NCBI RefSeq assembly: GCF_020623625.1
Contig: NC_060206.1
Coordinates: 682,001-746,000, forward strand
Reading direction: 5' to 3'
Source: Saccharomycodes ludwigii
Taxonomy: Eukaryota > Ascomycota > Saccharomycetes > Saccharomycodales > Saccharomycodaceae
Length of the DNA stretch: 64,000 nucleotides
The notes under the pieces were generated by a model. It was not told the origin of the DNA. It did no database searches and was given only the letters and a program-made list of their open reading frames with translations. Position numbers and translations under genes: made by a program. Positions 40,601 through 48,546 of this stretch are shown here, one piece after another (positions within the stretch are counted from its first letter, which is position 1; the number at the start of each line of letters is the position of its first letter).

Positions 40601-41682
40601 TTGGCTTGATAAGCTACAATTCAGTTACCGACTTTAGTAACGATGGGATGGATTTCGAAATAAATGACGAAAATGGCTTGTATTTCTGGTATAGGTCCAT
40701 TAGACTGTTGAGTTTATTTAACGGACTAGCTAAAAAATATGGTAGTATTTTTGGTATCAGAACTATCCCTAACGGTAATCCTGACACTTGTGGGTTATTG
40801 GGTCAAGTATTATTTCAATTTGCGGAATTTACCTCCCCCTCTATGCATATTGAAAACAAATTTGAAGAAATGGAATTGCACAACATGAATTTAAACTATG
40901 AAGAGGTGAATGCTTACTTTCAGGAAAATCTTTTTAAACTATCTGGATATAAAGAACCCACTGTTAGCTATAATGATTTCACGATCAATGGGGATCGTAT
41001 AACGTGTAGTTTGTACACAAGCGGTGTTTTTGAAAAGTTGAACATCAGGGGGGGTGATGATTTTACTAATTACATGAACAATAAAAGATTTACACCAGAG
41101 TTGATGGAACGTGAAACTTATATGGAAAGCTTGGAAAATAAAATGTTTAATGATTATATTGTATCAGGGGCTTTATCCCTATTTGATTCGTACTTTATTT
41201 TGGATGCTACTTCTTGGTTGAGGCACTCAGCAAGGGTTTACAAGATGGCCATGAAAGGGATTGTGAGATTAGCTATTTGTTTAACTACATTTCAAGAATT
41301 GAGGTTTTTGAGAAAATCCAAGGATAATAGTGTGGCGGATGCAGCAACTAGGGCAGTCATAATATTAAGATCGTTGTATGACTGCAGGAATATCCTTCCT
41401 TTGAGATTTACCGGAAATGTTGCCACGTCTATTGAGGAACATTTGGAATTTGAAGAGAAGATGACCTGGAAAACTCATGTTGATGAATTTGTCATTGATG
41501 CCATATACAAATCGCAAGACAGATTAGTTAATGGAAATTCCGGCAGTGTTGTTTTTTTGGTAAGTGATGATAGTAGTATGAGGTTAAAGTCTGTAAAGCA
41601 TAACATTTGCAGTATAAGTAGTAGATTTATGTTTATTTTATGCAATGAGTTGAGAGAAAATAAGAATCTAAGTACCACCTGA
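37603..41682 (+). CDS. ESL2: Esl1/Esl2-type protein with EST1-like and PIN domains
   Basis: This 1359-residue protein belongs to the Est1/SMG5-7-like family: an EST1 N-terminal and tetratricopeptide-like DNA/RNA-binding region (about 400-1000, with LRAFVNLGKSVF and WYERLGDLSRMAIALYP) and a C-terminal PIN domain (about 1185-1350, beginning FILDATSWLRH). The first 370 residues are Asn-rich and end in an acidic Glu/Asp tract. S. cerevisiae Esl1 (1118) and Esl2 (1195) have the same arrangement and are linked to Hex3/Slx8-related telomere and gene-expression phenotypes; their biochemical role is poorly defined. The PIN acidic residues visible (D in FILDAT, E in FQELRF, D in VSDDSS) leave nuclease activity possible. 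This is the single ancestor of YIL151C and YKR096W. Confidence 0.92.
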   Translation: MADIVERREILNTNNNNNNSNTTNSNNNHMPVTPNNTTTSVAGIQKRHNSTSYDYLGSGCAKRRAAPLINSISNATVAMATPNTSTLADSHKSNLISGGLSNNLQYVGKTVFTTNNNDNGEYSELNNESSNTNSFILSREPTTPSFPLSAVHDYKNKLGSNPVRDLNVNGTNNKSDSNNNNNNNSSGNKVFQSPTSRGITPTNNNYISTPVISSNFTKNVTQQFNHNAISRSNVTNFSSAQGVREYSTNSNPVQENNAEQQGEQLENVDGEYQTEGYNNNDAGINNNASSNNVSDDNSNNNSNNNSNNNSNNNSNNNDSNNNNNNNNNNNNNNNGNATAEDEEDEELEEDDEELDEDELDVDECENNKDTANSQGKEEETNMSNDNNDAQQLNSNTSSTESTTKASTRQLVAKLQSTYKLIIKQETLLQERCSRLTKSQTTDLEVLWSIYKLNTSLVENYIEFLTTALSEAQSNSDFLIGKEIVEIYRIERRLWVYGCITFLDVLKNFISNFVDPQIWSQFITNVFISISEMLTELPVSYQTPWYERLGDLSRMAIALYPRGFIDWKLSAEYWYGKAMLYNYGHGKLYYHMSTVEQNTLRAFVNLGKSVFCKDMFIPSQHYMQLVIDNIYQRAYSEFQNSENTIPSLDDLMNGKLMHITYNNGSKYTPDNNEILANNHHFQHYIHISHIVEYLKHVEVISMPTFQSTPELQNVVTNYFKNTFGVWQRTTSSLVVTPTSDFFDPKLIFMQEGEKIKFYFRCSTLFAQSHILQLVGFGDPKNPFAILFDLPLRLKEKRDKRDRKNATDAAAADADLNAASLQIDEDDPVLSFFNDLETFERPYKFPLDVKIWEYSLYYNLNETSVFCCMTVLQKFLNGPLVSSLPHILTWCYFLISLGKKISELPENSEVYHFWLKLVRRIFPWNSLVNFLNKVALYGCRTCPQRLANRYSSNLENDLDELIDFYNNNEMLPEVWQCWGALWFDPICDKSEIVPVSDDIKQFGLISYNSVTDFSNDGMDFEINDENGLYFWYRSIRLLSLFNGLAKKYGSIFGIRTIPNGNPDTCGLLGQVLFQFAEFTSPSMHIENKFEEMELHNMNLNYEEVNAYFQENLFKLSGYKEPTVSYNDFTINGDRITCSLYTSGVFEKLNIRGGDDFTNYMNNKRFTPELMERETYMESLENKMFNDYIVSGALSLFDSYFILDATSWLRHSARVYKMAMKGIVRLAICLTTFQELRFLRKSKDNSVADAATRAVIILRSLYDCRNILPLRFTGNVATSIEEHLEFEEKMTWKTHVDEFVIDAIYKSQDRLVNGNSGSVVFLVSDDSSMRLKSVKHNICSISSRFMFILCNELRENKNLSTT
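38506..38605 (+). repeat. Asn-codon microsatellite in ESL coding region
   Basis: Successive AAC/AAT and AGC/AGT triplets encode a tract of Asn with interspersed Ser. The 5' part has a regular 12-base unit (AATAACAACAGC) and the 3' part is pure AAC/AAT. The antisense strand gives long spurious Leu or Cys/Tyr-rich frames. Confidence 0.85.
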
Positions 41683-41748
41683 TCTATATATATATGCGTG
41701 TTATTAAAATTCATTATTTATTAACTTATTTATTTATACGTATTAATT

Positions 41749-42522
41749 TCAAGTTAGAGAGACTAATCTCCATTTTAGACACCAAATTAGCCCTTTATAA
41801 ATTTCTATAGAATATTTAGAGGATATTTGTATGTTTTTATTTTCTTTTAATAATACTTCGGATGCTAAAGGAGATTGTAATATATATGTGTTGTTGTTGC
41901 TTAGAGATTTATTATTTTCTATTAGTGCTCCCTTTATGATAATGGTCTTGTTCTCTTTAACTTGAGTAGGGCACAAAGAGTATCCTTTTTGAAATGGACT
42001 GGTATTACAAATTTCTATAATCTCAAGGTCTATATCATATTCTAGGTTTTTTTCTAACTTGGACTGAATCTCTATATTTTTCAAATATTTTTGCATATTC
42101 CCACTGCTAGTGGTGTTTTCGGAGGAGGTGAGTGCGGAATTTTGGAAAAATTTTAAAGCATTTGTATATATAACATTTGGTTCGTTGAATTTTGCTACCA
42201 GTTGTTTTCTTCTTTCGTTTTTTTTTTTTTTATTAATCTTATTATGTATGGAATGTAAATCAAAAAGGTAATTATTAGTAGAAGTGGCGGTAACTCTAGT
42301 GGTAAGATGATCTATTTTATAAGTATCATATCTTCTATCTCTTTTTTCCTTCCTTCTTTTCAGTTTACCAAAATCATAATAATCAAACAGCGATAAGTTG
42401 GTCGATAAGGGGTCTTTGTTATTGATTGTAGGCTTGTTGCGAGAACTGGGAAGGTTGAAATCTAAGATTGTTAAGGGTTCTCTGTGACTTCTTCTAGGAT
42501 AATTATTATTGTTATTTGACAT
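41749..42522 (-). CDS. Uncharacterised protein, positional counterpart of YIL152W
   Basis: This gives a 257-residue basic protein with Asn-rich N-terminus (SNNNNNYPRRSHREPLTILDFNLP), a Lys/Arg-rich segment (about 54-110) and a hydrophobic C-terminus (ISSKYSIEIYKGLIWCLKWRLVSL). It has no domain I recognise. It is convergent with the ESL gene (66 bases apart) and co-oriented with RRD1, exactly the arrangement of YIL152W between YIL151C and YIL153W. I therefore suggest orthology by position only; I could not confirm it by sequence. The repeated ILDFNLP-like N-terminal patch and the C-terminal patch are the parts to test for conservation. Confidence 0.6.
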   Translation of the reverse strand: MSNNNNNYPRRSHREPLTILDFNLPSSRNKPTINNKDPLSTNLSLFDYYDFGKLKRRKEKRDRRYDTYKIDHLTTRVTATSTNNYLFDLHSIHNKINKKKKNERRKQLVAKFNEPNVIYTNALKFFQNSALTSSENTTSSGNMQKYLKNIEIQSKLEKNLEYDIDLEIIEICNTSPFQKGYSLCPTQVKENKTIIIKGALIENNKSLSNNNTYILQSPLASEVLLKENKNIQISSKYSIEIYKGLIWCLKWRLVSLT

Positions 42523-42871
42523 TTAGTTAAAAAATGAAAAAGGTATTGCCTTGTCTTGTTTTGTTGTAATGTTATCCTAAAAGAAAAAAAAAAAAAAAAA
42601 AAAAAAAAAAATGAAATAGGATGTAATTTTGTTTATTTGTATAAAGCAATGATTTATTTCGTTTTCAAGTTTTTGTATCTTTTTATATAAAAAAGAAAGA
42701 AAAAAAAAAAAATAAGGAAATACTGCGATAAAAAATAAAATATGGAAAATAAACATTTTTTACCAAGCTTTTTTTTTTTTTTTTTTTTTAATATTTGTAT
42801 GCATTTCCGGGTAACACAAGAATGGAATCCCCAAATGACAATTTGCGTCAATCGAACTTTTCAATTCTTTT
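42523..42871. other. Intergenic with Reb1-type site
   Basis: About 350 bases holding a long A run (about 42578-42611), a T run (about 42771-42789) and CGGGTAA at 42808-42814, a perfect Reb1 core. The Reb1 site could act as promoter element of the leftward YIL152W-like gene or as a terminator for the Ste24-like gene reading toward it. Confidence 0.6.
42808..42814 (+). promoter_or_regulatory. Reb1-type site CGGGTAA
   Basis: The sequence TTCCGGGTAACAC contains the Reb1 core CGGGTAA. It lies 57 bases beyond the stop codon of the Ste24-like gene, on the side its transcript runs into, a position where Reb1 road-block termination is known in S. cerevisiae. Confidence 0.5.
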
Positions 42872-44389
42872 TCATTTATATCCCATATCTTGTTTTACAT
42901 CTTCCCTTGGCTCTAGTCCTAAAATACTATCTAAAAACACGTATGATTCGATTGTACTTGCACTATAATAACAAGTATACAAAGGATCTGAATCTAATAA
43001 TAATATGTTCTCATTATTATATCTCTTTTTAAAGTAACAGTTTACGAATGCATCATATAATTCTAATCCATAACCCTGATCAATAACAGCTTTTAAAAGC
43101 TTATAATACCTTTTTTTGTTAACCCAACGAAACAATGTAAACCACAATTTGACTAATGGATAAAAAAAGATTAATGAATAACTGAATATTCCTATTTGTG
43201 GATAATATTTCATGCCTAAACTTTCAATTGAATAGTAGTCGCTACCCTTTCCTAAAACAAACCCAAAACTAGCAAGAATAAACTCATATTTTTCCTGCAC
43301 CAAAAAGAAAATTCCAAAAAGAATTAATAATCCAAATAATGCCGAGATGAATGGAAAAAAATTTTTTTTAATCTTTTCTTTCTTCCTTAACAATTGGAAT
43401 AAAACCAATGCAAATATTTGATCATCTTTTTCTGTTTTATCTGTATCACAGCAACTCTCAAAAATATTCCCGGTCAAATAAAGTTTCTTTTTCTTCAAAG
43501 GTAATCCACACAATTCAATTATATCCTGGGTATTGTTAGTGGGGTTTGTTATATAAATGTCAGATACTTTGCCTCGTAACCCATATTCTTTATTATTGTT
43601 GCATAATTCCATTATGTCTTGACGTAACTTTAGGTTTTTTTCACCTAGTTTTTTCACATTTCTTTTTGGAATCAATTGGAAACTGAAAAACATAATGTAT
43701 ACAATTAATAAAAATGGGAATGAGATAATTATTGTGTACAATGGAGCATATACAATGGAAGGATTTTTAGTTTCGAGGGCAACAATAATGTTAAAAGTAT
43801 TATTAATACTATAGAAAGTAATTACAATAAAATAAATTATAGTTACCAACTTATTGGTCTTTTTTTCATTTGGGATAGGTTTTAGGGCAGTGGCAAACAC
43901 TTTATTATAATGGCAATGATAATAATAATAAAACAAAAACTTACCCAAAAACACAGAGATCACCTTTAGTATTATAAGCCAAATACAGAATAAGGATGAA
44001 AAAAAAATATTAATTGAAATGTTTATATATTCAGCCTCATTTTTGTGTTTCTGCCTTCTATCAAAAGCAATTTCCCTTTCTGATAGCTTCATTAGAACAT
44101 CCAAATAAGGTCTCAATTCAGATGATTTAAGCCACAACCATGGTAAAAAGTTGGGTATTAAAAAGATTGTACTAACCAACAGTAAAAGACATAATTTTTG
44201 AGCAATCCGTTCAAGCAAATAAAACTTGGTTTTTTCGATATTTTCGGATTTGTCAATATGCTTGTTTAAAACAGGTGGTATTTTAATGGTATTGGAATTA
44301 GATAGTCTTTCGTATTGCTTATTTATAACAAAAATATCGCACAAATTAGTTATAATTAACGTAAAATATGCAACAGATTTGTAAAACAT
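42872..44389 (-). CDS. Ste24-family membrane protein lacking the zinc site (pseudoprotease)
   Basis: The 505 residues follow the Ste24/ZMPSTE24 CAAX-protease layout: an N-terminal segment LPPVL-like (NKQYERL...IPPVLNKHID...EKTKFYL, about 23-58), several membrane helices (about 65-80, 125-150, 180-205, 215-238, 345-365, 395-420) and the C-terminal DPLYTCYYSASTIES (about 468-482), matching DPLYSxYHYSHPT of the family. By alignment with the family motif the HExxH box is FQLLR (331-335) and the third ligand Glu is Tyr428 (KKRYYKLL in place of RRFEYQAD, before the conserved GYG). So all three zinc ligands are gone while the frame is whole. True Ste24 cleaves a-factor precursor and clears translocons; this protein should not be catalytic. 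It is not in this place in S. cerevisiae (STE24 is YJR117W), and a functional STE24 probably lies elsewhere in the genome (inference). Confidence 0.78.
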   Translation of the reverse strand: MFYKSVAYFTLIITNLCDIFVINKQYERLSNSNTIKIPPVLNKHIDKSENIEKTKFYLLERIAQKLCLLLLVSTIFLIPNFLPWLWLKSSELRPYLDVLMKLSEREIAFDRRQKHKNEAEYINISINIFFSSLFCIWLIILKVISVFLGKFLFYYYYHCHYNKVFATALKPIPNEKKTNKLVTIIYFIVITFYSINNTFNIIVALETKNPSIVYAPLYTIIISFPFLLIVYIMFFSFQLIPKRNVKKLGEKNLKLRQDIMELCNNNKEYGLRGKVSDIYITNPTNNTQDIIELCGLPLKKKKLYLTGNIFESCCDTDKTEKDDQIFALVLFQLLRKKEKIKKNFFPFISALFGLLILFGIFFLVQEKYEFILASFGFVLGKGSDYYSIESLGMKYYPQIGIFSYSLIFFYPLVKLWFTLFRWVNKKRYYKLLKAVIDQGYGLELYDAFVNCYFKKRYNNENILLLDSDPLYTCYYSASTIESYVFLDSILGLEPREDVKQDMGYK

Positions 44390-44720
44390 TTGCGTTGTAG
44401 GTTATCTTGATATTGCCGGAGTTTTTTTTTGGATATTTTTCTTTTTCTTTTGTAAAGAAGTTTTTCAATTGCTTTGGTCCGAAATATATACACTTTTTTT
44501 TTTTTTTTTATTTTTTTTTTTTTTTATTTTTATTTTTTTTTATTTTTTTATTTATTTATTTTTTTGGCAATGTTCCGAGAATACCCGAATTGATTGTATT
44601 CCGTAAAATGGATTATTATTATTTTTTTTGTTTCTAATCAAAAAGAAAGCATTTCCGGAGGAATGGAAAAAAAAAATAATAAGGAAATTAAAAACGGCAA
44701 AAAAAAAAAAAAAAAAAAAA

Positions 44721-44750
44721 TTTAAAATTTAAAATTTAAAATTTAAAATT
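44721..44750. repeat. 7-bp tandem repeat TTTAAAA
   Basis: About four units of TTTAAAA directly after a run of about 21 A. The sequence is nearly self-complementary. Confidence 0.85.
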
Positions 44751-44848
44751 AGCCGCCCACGCATTATTGACTTTTTTCCCTTTTTTTTTAAATTTTATTT
44801 GCCAACTGCCAGCACACCTGGCACTGCAATTTGCCATTTGACCGACAC

Positions 44849-44868
44849 GAGAGAGAGAGAGAGAGAGA
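44849..44868. repeat. (GA)n microsatellite
   Basis: About ten GA dinucleotides roughly 500 bases upstream of PCK1. GAGA-type tracts in yeast promoters can exclude nucleosomes; function here is not shown. Confidence 0.85.
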
Positions 44869-44949
44869 TGCTCATCCCTTCAGCTTGCTTAAGCAAAAGG
44901 AAAAAAGAGATGGGCTGCGATCCCATGTCTCCTGCCCGGAGTTTGTCTG

Positions 44950-44976
44950 GTTACACAAGTTACACAAGTTGCACAA
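44950..44976 (+). repeat. 9-bp direct repeat upstream of PCK1
   Basis: GTTACACAA twice, then GTTGCACAA, head to tail about 385-410 bases before the PCK1 start. It could be a repeated factor-binding site; I do not recognise the factor. Confidence 0.7.
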
Positions 44977-45185
44977 ATTAGCCCTGTGTAATAATATATC
45001 AATTCTGTTTATTTTCTGGCTTAAAAACAAGTCACAAAGTGTCTGTTTTCCTCTCCCGGGAAGTGGATACAAACTACCAATACAAATCTTTTTTCAATAC
45101 AAGTCATCTTAATAACCATCGCCATAAAAAATTATCAATAATTTTATACATTTTATTTTCTTTTATTTTCTTTTTTTAACAAATG

Positions 45186-45193
45186 TATATAAA
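45186..45193 (+). promoter_or_regulatory. TATA box of PCK1
   Basis: TATATAAA lies 169 bases upstream of the ATG, in the range usual for strongly regulated yeast promoters. PCK1 is such a gene in S. cerevisiae. Confidence 0.65.
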
Positions 45194-45361
45194 GAGGCAA
45201 CTGTTGAAATAAAAATTACAATTTAATTTAAATTATCTTTTAATATTTCTTTATTCAACTCCCTTCTTTTTTTTCTTCTAGGGGAAAATAAGAATAAATA
45301 AAAACAAAAACAAATACAAAAACAAAAACAAAAACAAAAACAAACAAACAATCAAAAAAAT

Positions 45362-46984
45362 ATGACTCCCAATAACAACCACAAAGTCGAACAACATATT
45401 AGAGAACAGCTTGAGTTGTTTCAAGACACTATTTTAAGAAGAAATGCCCCAGTTGCCGTTTTATACGAAGATGCTTTAAAGGAAAAAGGCAGCGCAATTA
45501 CCTCTTCGGGCGCTTTAGTTGCTCTATCCGGTGACAAAACCGGTAGATCTCCAAGAGATAAAAGAGTCATTAAAGAAGACGTTTCTAAAGATAATATCTG
45601 GTGGGGTCCAGTTAATATTCCATGCTCCGAAAAAACTTGGAATATAACTAAAGAAAGGGCCGCAGATTATCTAAGAACTAAAGAACTGTTATACGTTGTT
45701 GATGCCTATGCAGGATGGGATCCACGTTACAGAATCAAAGTTCGTGTTGTTTGCGCTAGAGCTTACCATGCTTTATTCATGACAAATATGTTGGTAAAAC
45801 CTACCAAAGAAGAATTAGAAAACTTTGGCGACCCAGATTTTACCATCTGGAATGCTGGCCAATTCCCTGCTAACAAAAACACCGAAGGTATGACTTCTAA
45901 AACTACAGTTGAAATCAATTTCAAAGCCAAGGAAATGGTTATTTGTGGGACTGAATACGCTGGAGAAATGAAAAAGGGTATTTTCTCGGTTATGTTTTAC
46001 ATGATGCCCATCAACTATGATGTTTTGACTTTACATTCCTCTTGTAACGTGGGTGTTAAAAACAATGATGTGACTTTGTTTTTCGGGTTGTCTGGTACAG
46101 GCAAAACCACATTGAGTGCTGATCCACACAGATTATTGATCGGTGATGATGAACATTGTTGGAGTGATCATGGTGTATTTTGTATTGAAGGTGGTTGTTA
46201 CGCTAAAGTTGTTGCTTTGAGCGCTGAAAAGGAACCAGAAATCTTTGATGCCTTGAAATATGGTTCCGTTTTGGAAAACGTTGTTTATGATAAAGAAACC
46301 AGAGTTGTTGACTACAACGATACTTCCATCACAGAAAACACTCGTGGTTGTTACCCAATTGATTATATTCCACGTGCCCATATTCCATGTATGATCGACA
46401 CACATCCTTCCAATATTATATTGCTTACTTGTGATGCGTTCGGTATTTTGCCTCCTGTTTCCAAACTAACTCCAGAACAAGTTATGTATAATTTTATCAC
46501 TGGCTTCACAAGTATTCAACCCTCCACAGAAGTTGGTGTTAGCGAACCAATTCCAACCTTTTCTGCGTGCTATGGCCAACCATTTTTGACTTTACATCCA
46601 ACCAAATATGCTTCAATGCTAGCCGAGAAAATATCACACCATAAGGCCAATGCATGGTTAATTAACACTGGCTGGACCGGTGCTTCTTATGCTGATGGCG
46701 GGAAGCGTTGTCCATTGAAATATACCAGAGCTATCTTGGATGCTATACATGATGGATCTCTAGCCAATGCTGAATACGAAACATTGCCAATTTTCAATTT
46801 TAACATTCCAAAGGAGGTTAAAAATGTTCCAAGCTCATTATTGAATCCTTTGAAAAGTTGGGGAAAGGGCGAAGCTGATTATATGAACGAATTAAAAAAA
46901 TTGGCCAATAAATTTACTGAAAACTTTAAAAAATATGAAGATGCTGCTACCCCAGAAATTTTAGCTGCTGGTCCAAAAATTTGA
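45362..46984 (+). CDS. PCK1: Phosphoenolpyruvate carboxykinase (ATP)
   Basis: Pck1 converts oxaloacetate to PEP with ATP, the committing step of gluconeogenesis, in the cytosol. The 540 residues (549 in S. cerevisiae) contain the substrate loop SGDKTGRSPRDKRV (about 57-70), the kinase-1a P-loop GLSGTGKTT (about 242-250), the metal-binding kinase-2 segment SADPHRLLIGDDEHCW and the adenine-binding region GWTGASYADGGKR near residue 438. All expected catalytic residues are visible. Codon bias is stronger than in its neighbours, consistent with high inducible expression. Order PCC1-ESL2-PCK1-UBP11 matches YKR095W-A to YKR098C. Presence of PCK1 argues against a Hanseniaspora source. Confidence 0.98.
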   Translation: MTPNNNHKVEQHIREQLELFQDTILRRNAPVAVLYEDALKEKGSAITSSGALVALSGDKTGRSPRDKRVIKEDVSKDNIWWGPVNIPCSEKTWNITKERAADYLRTKELLYVVDAYAGWDPRYRIKVRVVCARAYHALFMTNMLVKPTKEELENFGDPDFTIWNAGQFPANKNTEGMTSKTTVEINFKAKEMVICGTEYAGEMKKGIFSVMFYMMPINYDVLTLHSSCNVGVKNNDVTLFFGLSGTGKTTLSADPHRLLIGDDEHCWSDHGVFCIEGGCYAKVVALSAEKEPEIFDALKYGSVLENVVYDKETRVVDYNDTSITENTRGCYPIDYIPRAHIPCMIDTHPSNIILLTCDAFGILPPVSKLTPEQVMYNFITGFTSIQPSTEVGVSEPIPTFSACYGQPFLTLHPTKYASMLAEKISHHKANAWLINTGWTGASYADGGKRCPLKYTRAILDAIHDGSLANAEYETLPIFNFNIPKEVKNVPSSLLNPLKSWGKGEADYMNELKKLANKFTENFKKYEDAATPEILAAGPKI

Positions 46985-47196
46985 GGAAAAAAAAAAAAAA
47001 TGATTAGTAAATTTTAAACTCTTATGGATTATTATTATGATTATTATTATTGTTATATATACTACCTATATTTAAAACAGTTATATATATATTCTTTAAT
47101 TTTTAGTTTTATTTTTATTTCTTTAGCCTTGTTGGACTTTATAATTCCAAACATGGTTAAACTCCTTCCTTTTTGAGGGGGGAGGAATGGATTCAA
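46985..47196. other. Convergent intergenic region, PCK1 / RRD1
   Basis: This is a 212-base A/T-rich spacer containing (TTA)n near 47023-47053 and TA stretches typical of yeast polyadenylation regions. No gene. Confidence 0.55.
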
Positions 47197-48546
47197 CTAT
47201 TTTTTAGGCACTGTGTTCCGTCCAAATCGATCAACATTGGCAATACTAGTGCTATGGCCGGGCGAAGTAACCCTTGTAATTTTTGATATGGATGGAGGTG
47301 GCATAGATGTGTAGTTAAGTGTATTACTCTTATTGGTTGGGGAAGATAACAATCTATTATATTTTGATGCTAGTTCAGTTTCTCCTATACGAGAATGTTG
47401 ATGATACTGTTGAGAATCTAAAGACGGAAATACAGCAGTAGTCATTGGATTACTGTTGTTGTATATATTCTTATGGTTGGCAGTACTATCAACGGTTACA
47501 GAATCACCATCATACTCTACATTAGGTAAACTTTTGCCATTCCTGTAATCTACCCATGGGAAAAACCCAGTACCAAACCAAAAATGTTGAACTACGGGAA
47601 ATTTTGTTAAAACTTCCACCATATACATTTTCATTAAACCTCTTAGAACTTTCTCCCAGCTTCCAACATTCTTACAGATATCATATAGGATAGGAGAATG
47701 TTCCTCAAAAGGCCCACTTTTCACTTCGTCTATAAAGGCAATACCAGCAAAGTATAGATTCTTATATTTTAAAGTACTATTTCTCACTAGTGCTATGTCT
47801 AGGATCGATCTTGGTGTGATCCCATTACTCAGAGCGTTGTAATTACCGACAAATTGCGATGCTCCTAAAATATAAGATATGTGGAAATGATCATCTAAAC
47901 CCCAAACACCATGAGAACCTGCTGGTTCCAAATTATATGTCAAAATCAATCTCTGTACTAGTTGATAATATCTTGTGAACATATACAAAATATCTTGGCC
48001 GGTGAGTGGTTGATCACTTGAAGTTGGTACTAAAACTCCTAACATATCTAAACCACTAATAAACGCTAAAAATGACAATTCATGTCCTGTCCCATAATCC
48101 AATCTTTCTTTAGAACCAAAAGAATTTTTCAAATAGTAATCTAGTTCTATTATTGCATTATGGAAGTTTTCTGGAAGCATTTTCCTTAATAGGCAAGTAA
48201 TATCTTTGTTTATTTTATCATGCCAATCTCTGCAAGCTAAATTTCCAAACCTTCTGGGCCCTTTAATAGGCGGGGTTTCATCTATTAATTTATTTAATGG
48301 ATTGAAAATATAGGTTTCAAGTGGGTCATAGGTCAGAAGATGTTCAATATGCTGATAATCAAAATCTACACCTCTGACCAGTTCAACGTATTTATCAATG
48401 TACTGCTGTAATCTTTTAATTGCGACAGAGTGTTGAAAGTATTGTGTTGTTTGTTGGTCGAATATTTTTTTTACTGGCTCACTGAATTGGGTTGCTGTGG
48501 AGATAATGGCATCATTATTATTTTTCTGTTCTTGTGTATGATTCAT
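47197..48546 (-). CDS. RRD1: Phosphotyrosyl phosphatase activator / PP2A isomerase Rrd1
   Basis: Rrd1 is a PTPA-family peptidyl-prolyl isomerase that activates PP2A-like phosphatases (with Tap42-Sit4 and Pph21/22) in TOR and stress signalling. The PTPA domain covers about residues 20-340, with RFGNLACRDW, DYGTGHELSFLAF, and the family signature GVWGLDDHFHISYILGAS. The remaining C-terminal 110 residues are Ser/Asn-rich and unconserved. At 449 residues it is longer than S. cerevisiae Rrd1 (393). It is co-oriented with the YIL152W-like gene and divergent from IMP2', matching YIL153W. Rrd2 is the other paralogue; position favours Rrd1. Confidence 0.92.
   Translation of the reverse strand: MNHTQEQKNNNDAIISTATQFSEPVKKIFDQQTTQYFQHSVAIKRLQQYIDKYVELVRGVDFDYQHIEHLLTYDPLETYIFNPLNKLIDETPPIKGPRRFGNLACRDWHDKINKDITCLLRKMLPENFHNAIIELDYYLKNSFGSKERLDYGTGHELSFLAFISGLDMLGVLVPTSSDQPLTGQDILYMFTRYYQLVQRLILTYNLEPAGSHGVWGLDDHFHISYILGASQFVGNYNALSNGITPRSILDIALVRNSTLKYKNLYFAGIAFIDEVKSGPFEEHSPILYDICKNVGSWEKVLRGLMKMYMVEVLTKFPVVQHFWFGTGFFPWVDYRNGKSLPNVEYDGDSVTVDSTANHKNIYNNSNPMTTAVFPSLDSQQYHQHSRIGETELASKYNRLLSSPTNKSNTLNYTSMPPPSISKITRVTSPGHSTSIANVDRFGRNTVPKK

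Larger units (their letters stand above)
44390..45361. promoter_or_regulatory. Divergent promoter region, Ste24-like / PCK1
   Basis: About 970 bases. The Ste24-like side holds T tracts and TCCG motifs (44416, 44478, 44574, 44600, 44655). The middle holds AAAATTT and GA microsatellites. The PCK1 side holds a 9-bp triple repeat (44950-44976), a CCGGGAAGTGGA sequence near 45057 loosely like a carbon-source response element, a TATA box, and an A/C-rich leader (45290-45350). Small plus-strand frames here are not convincing genes. Confidence 0.6.

Noticed and set aside
44799-45112. Small frames in the PCK1 upstream region
   Set aside because: They overlap GA and 9-bp repeats on both strands and have no conserved features; better read as promoter repeats.
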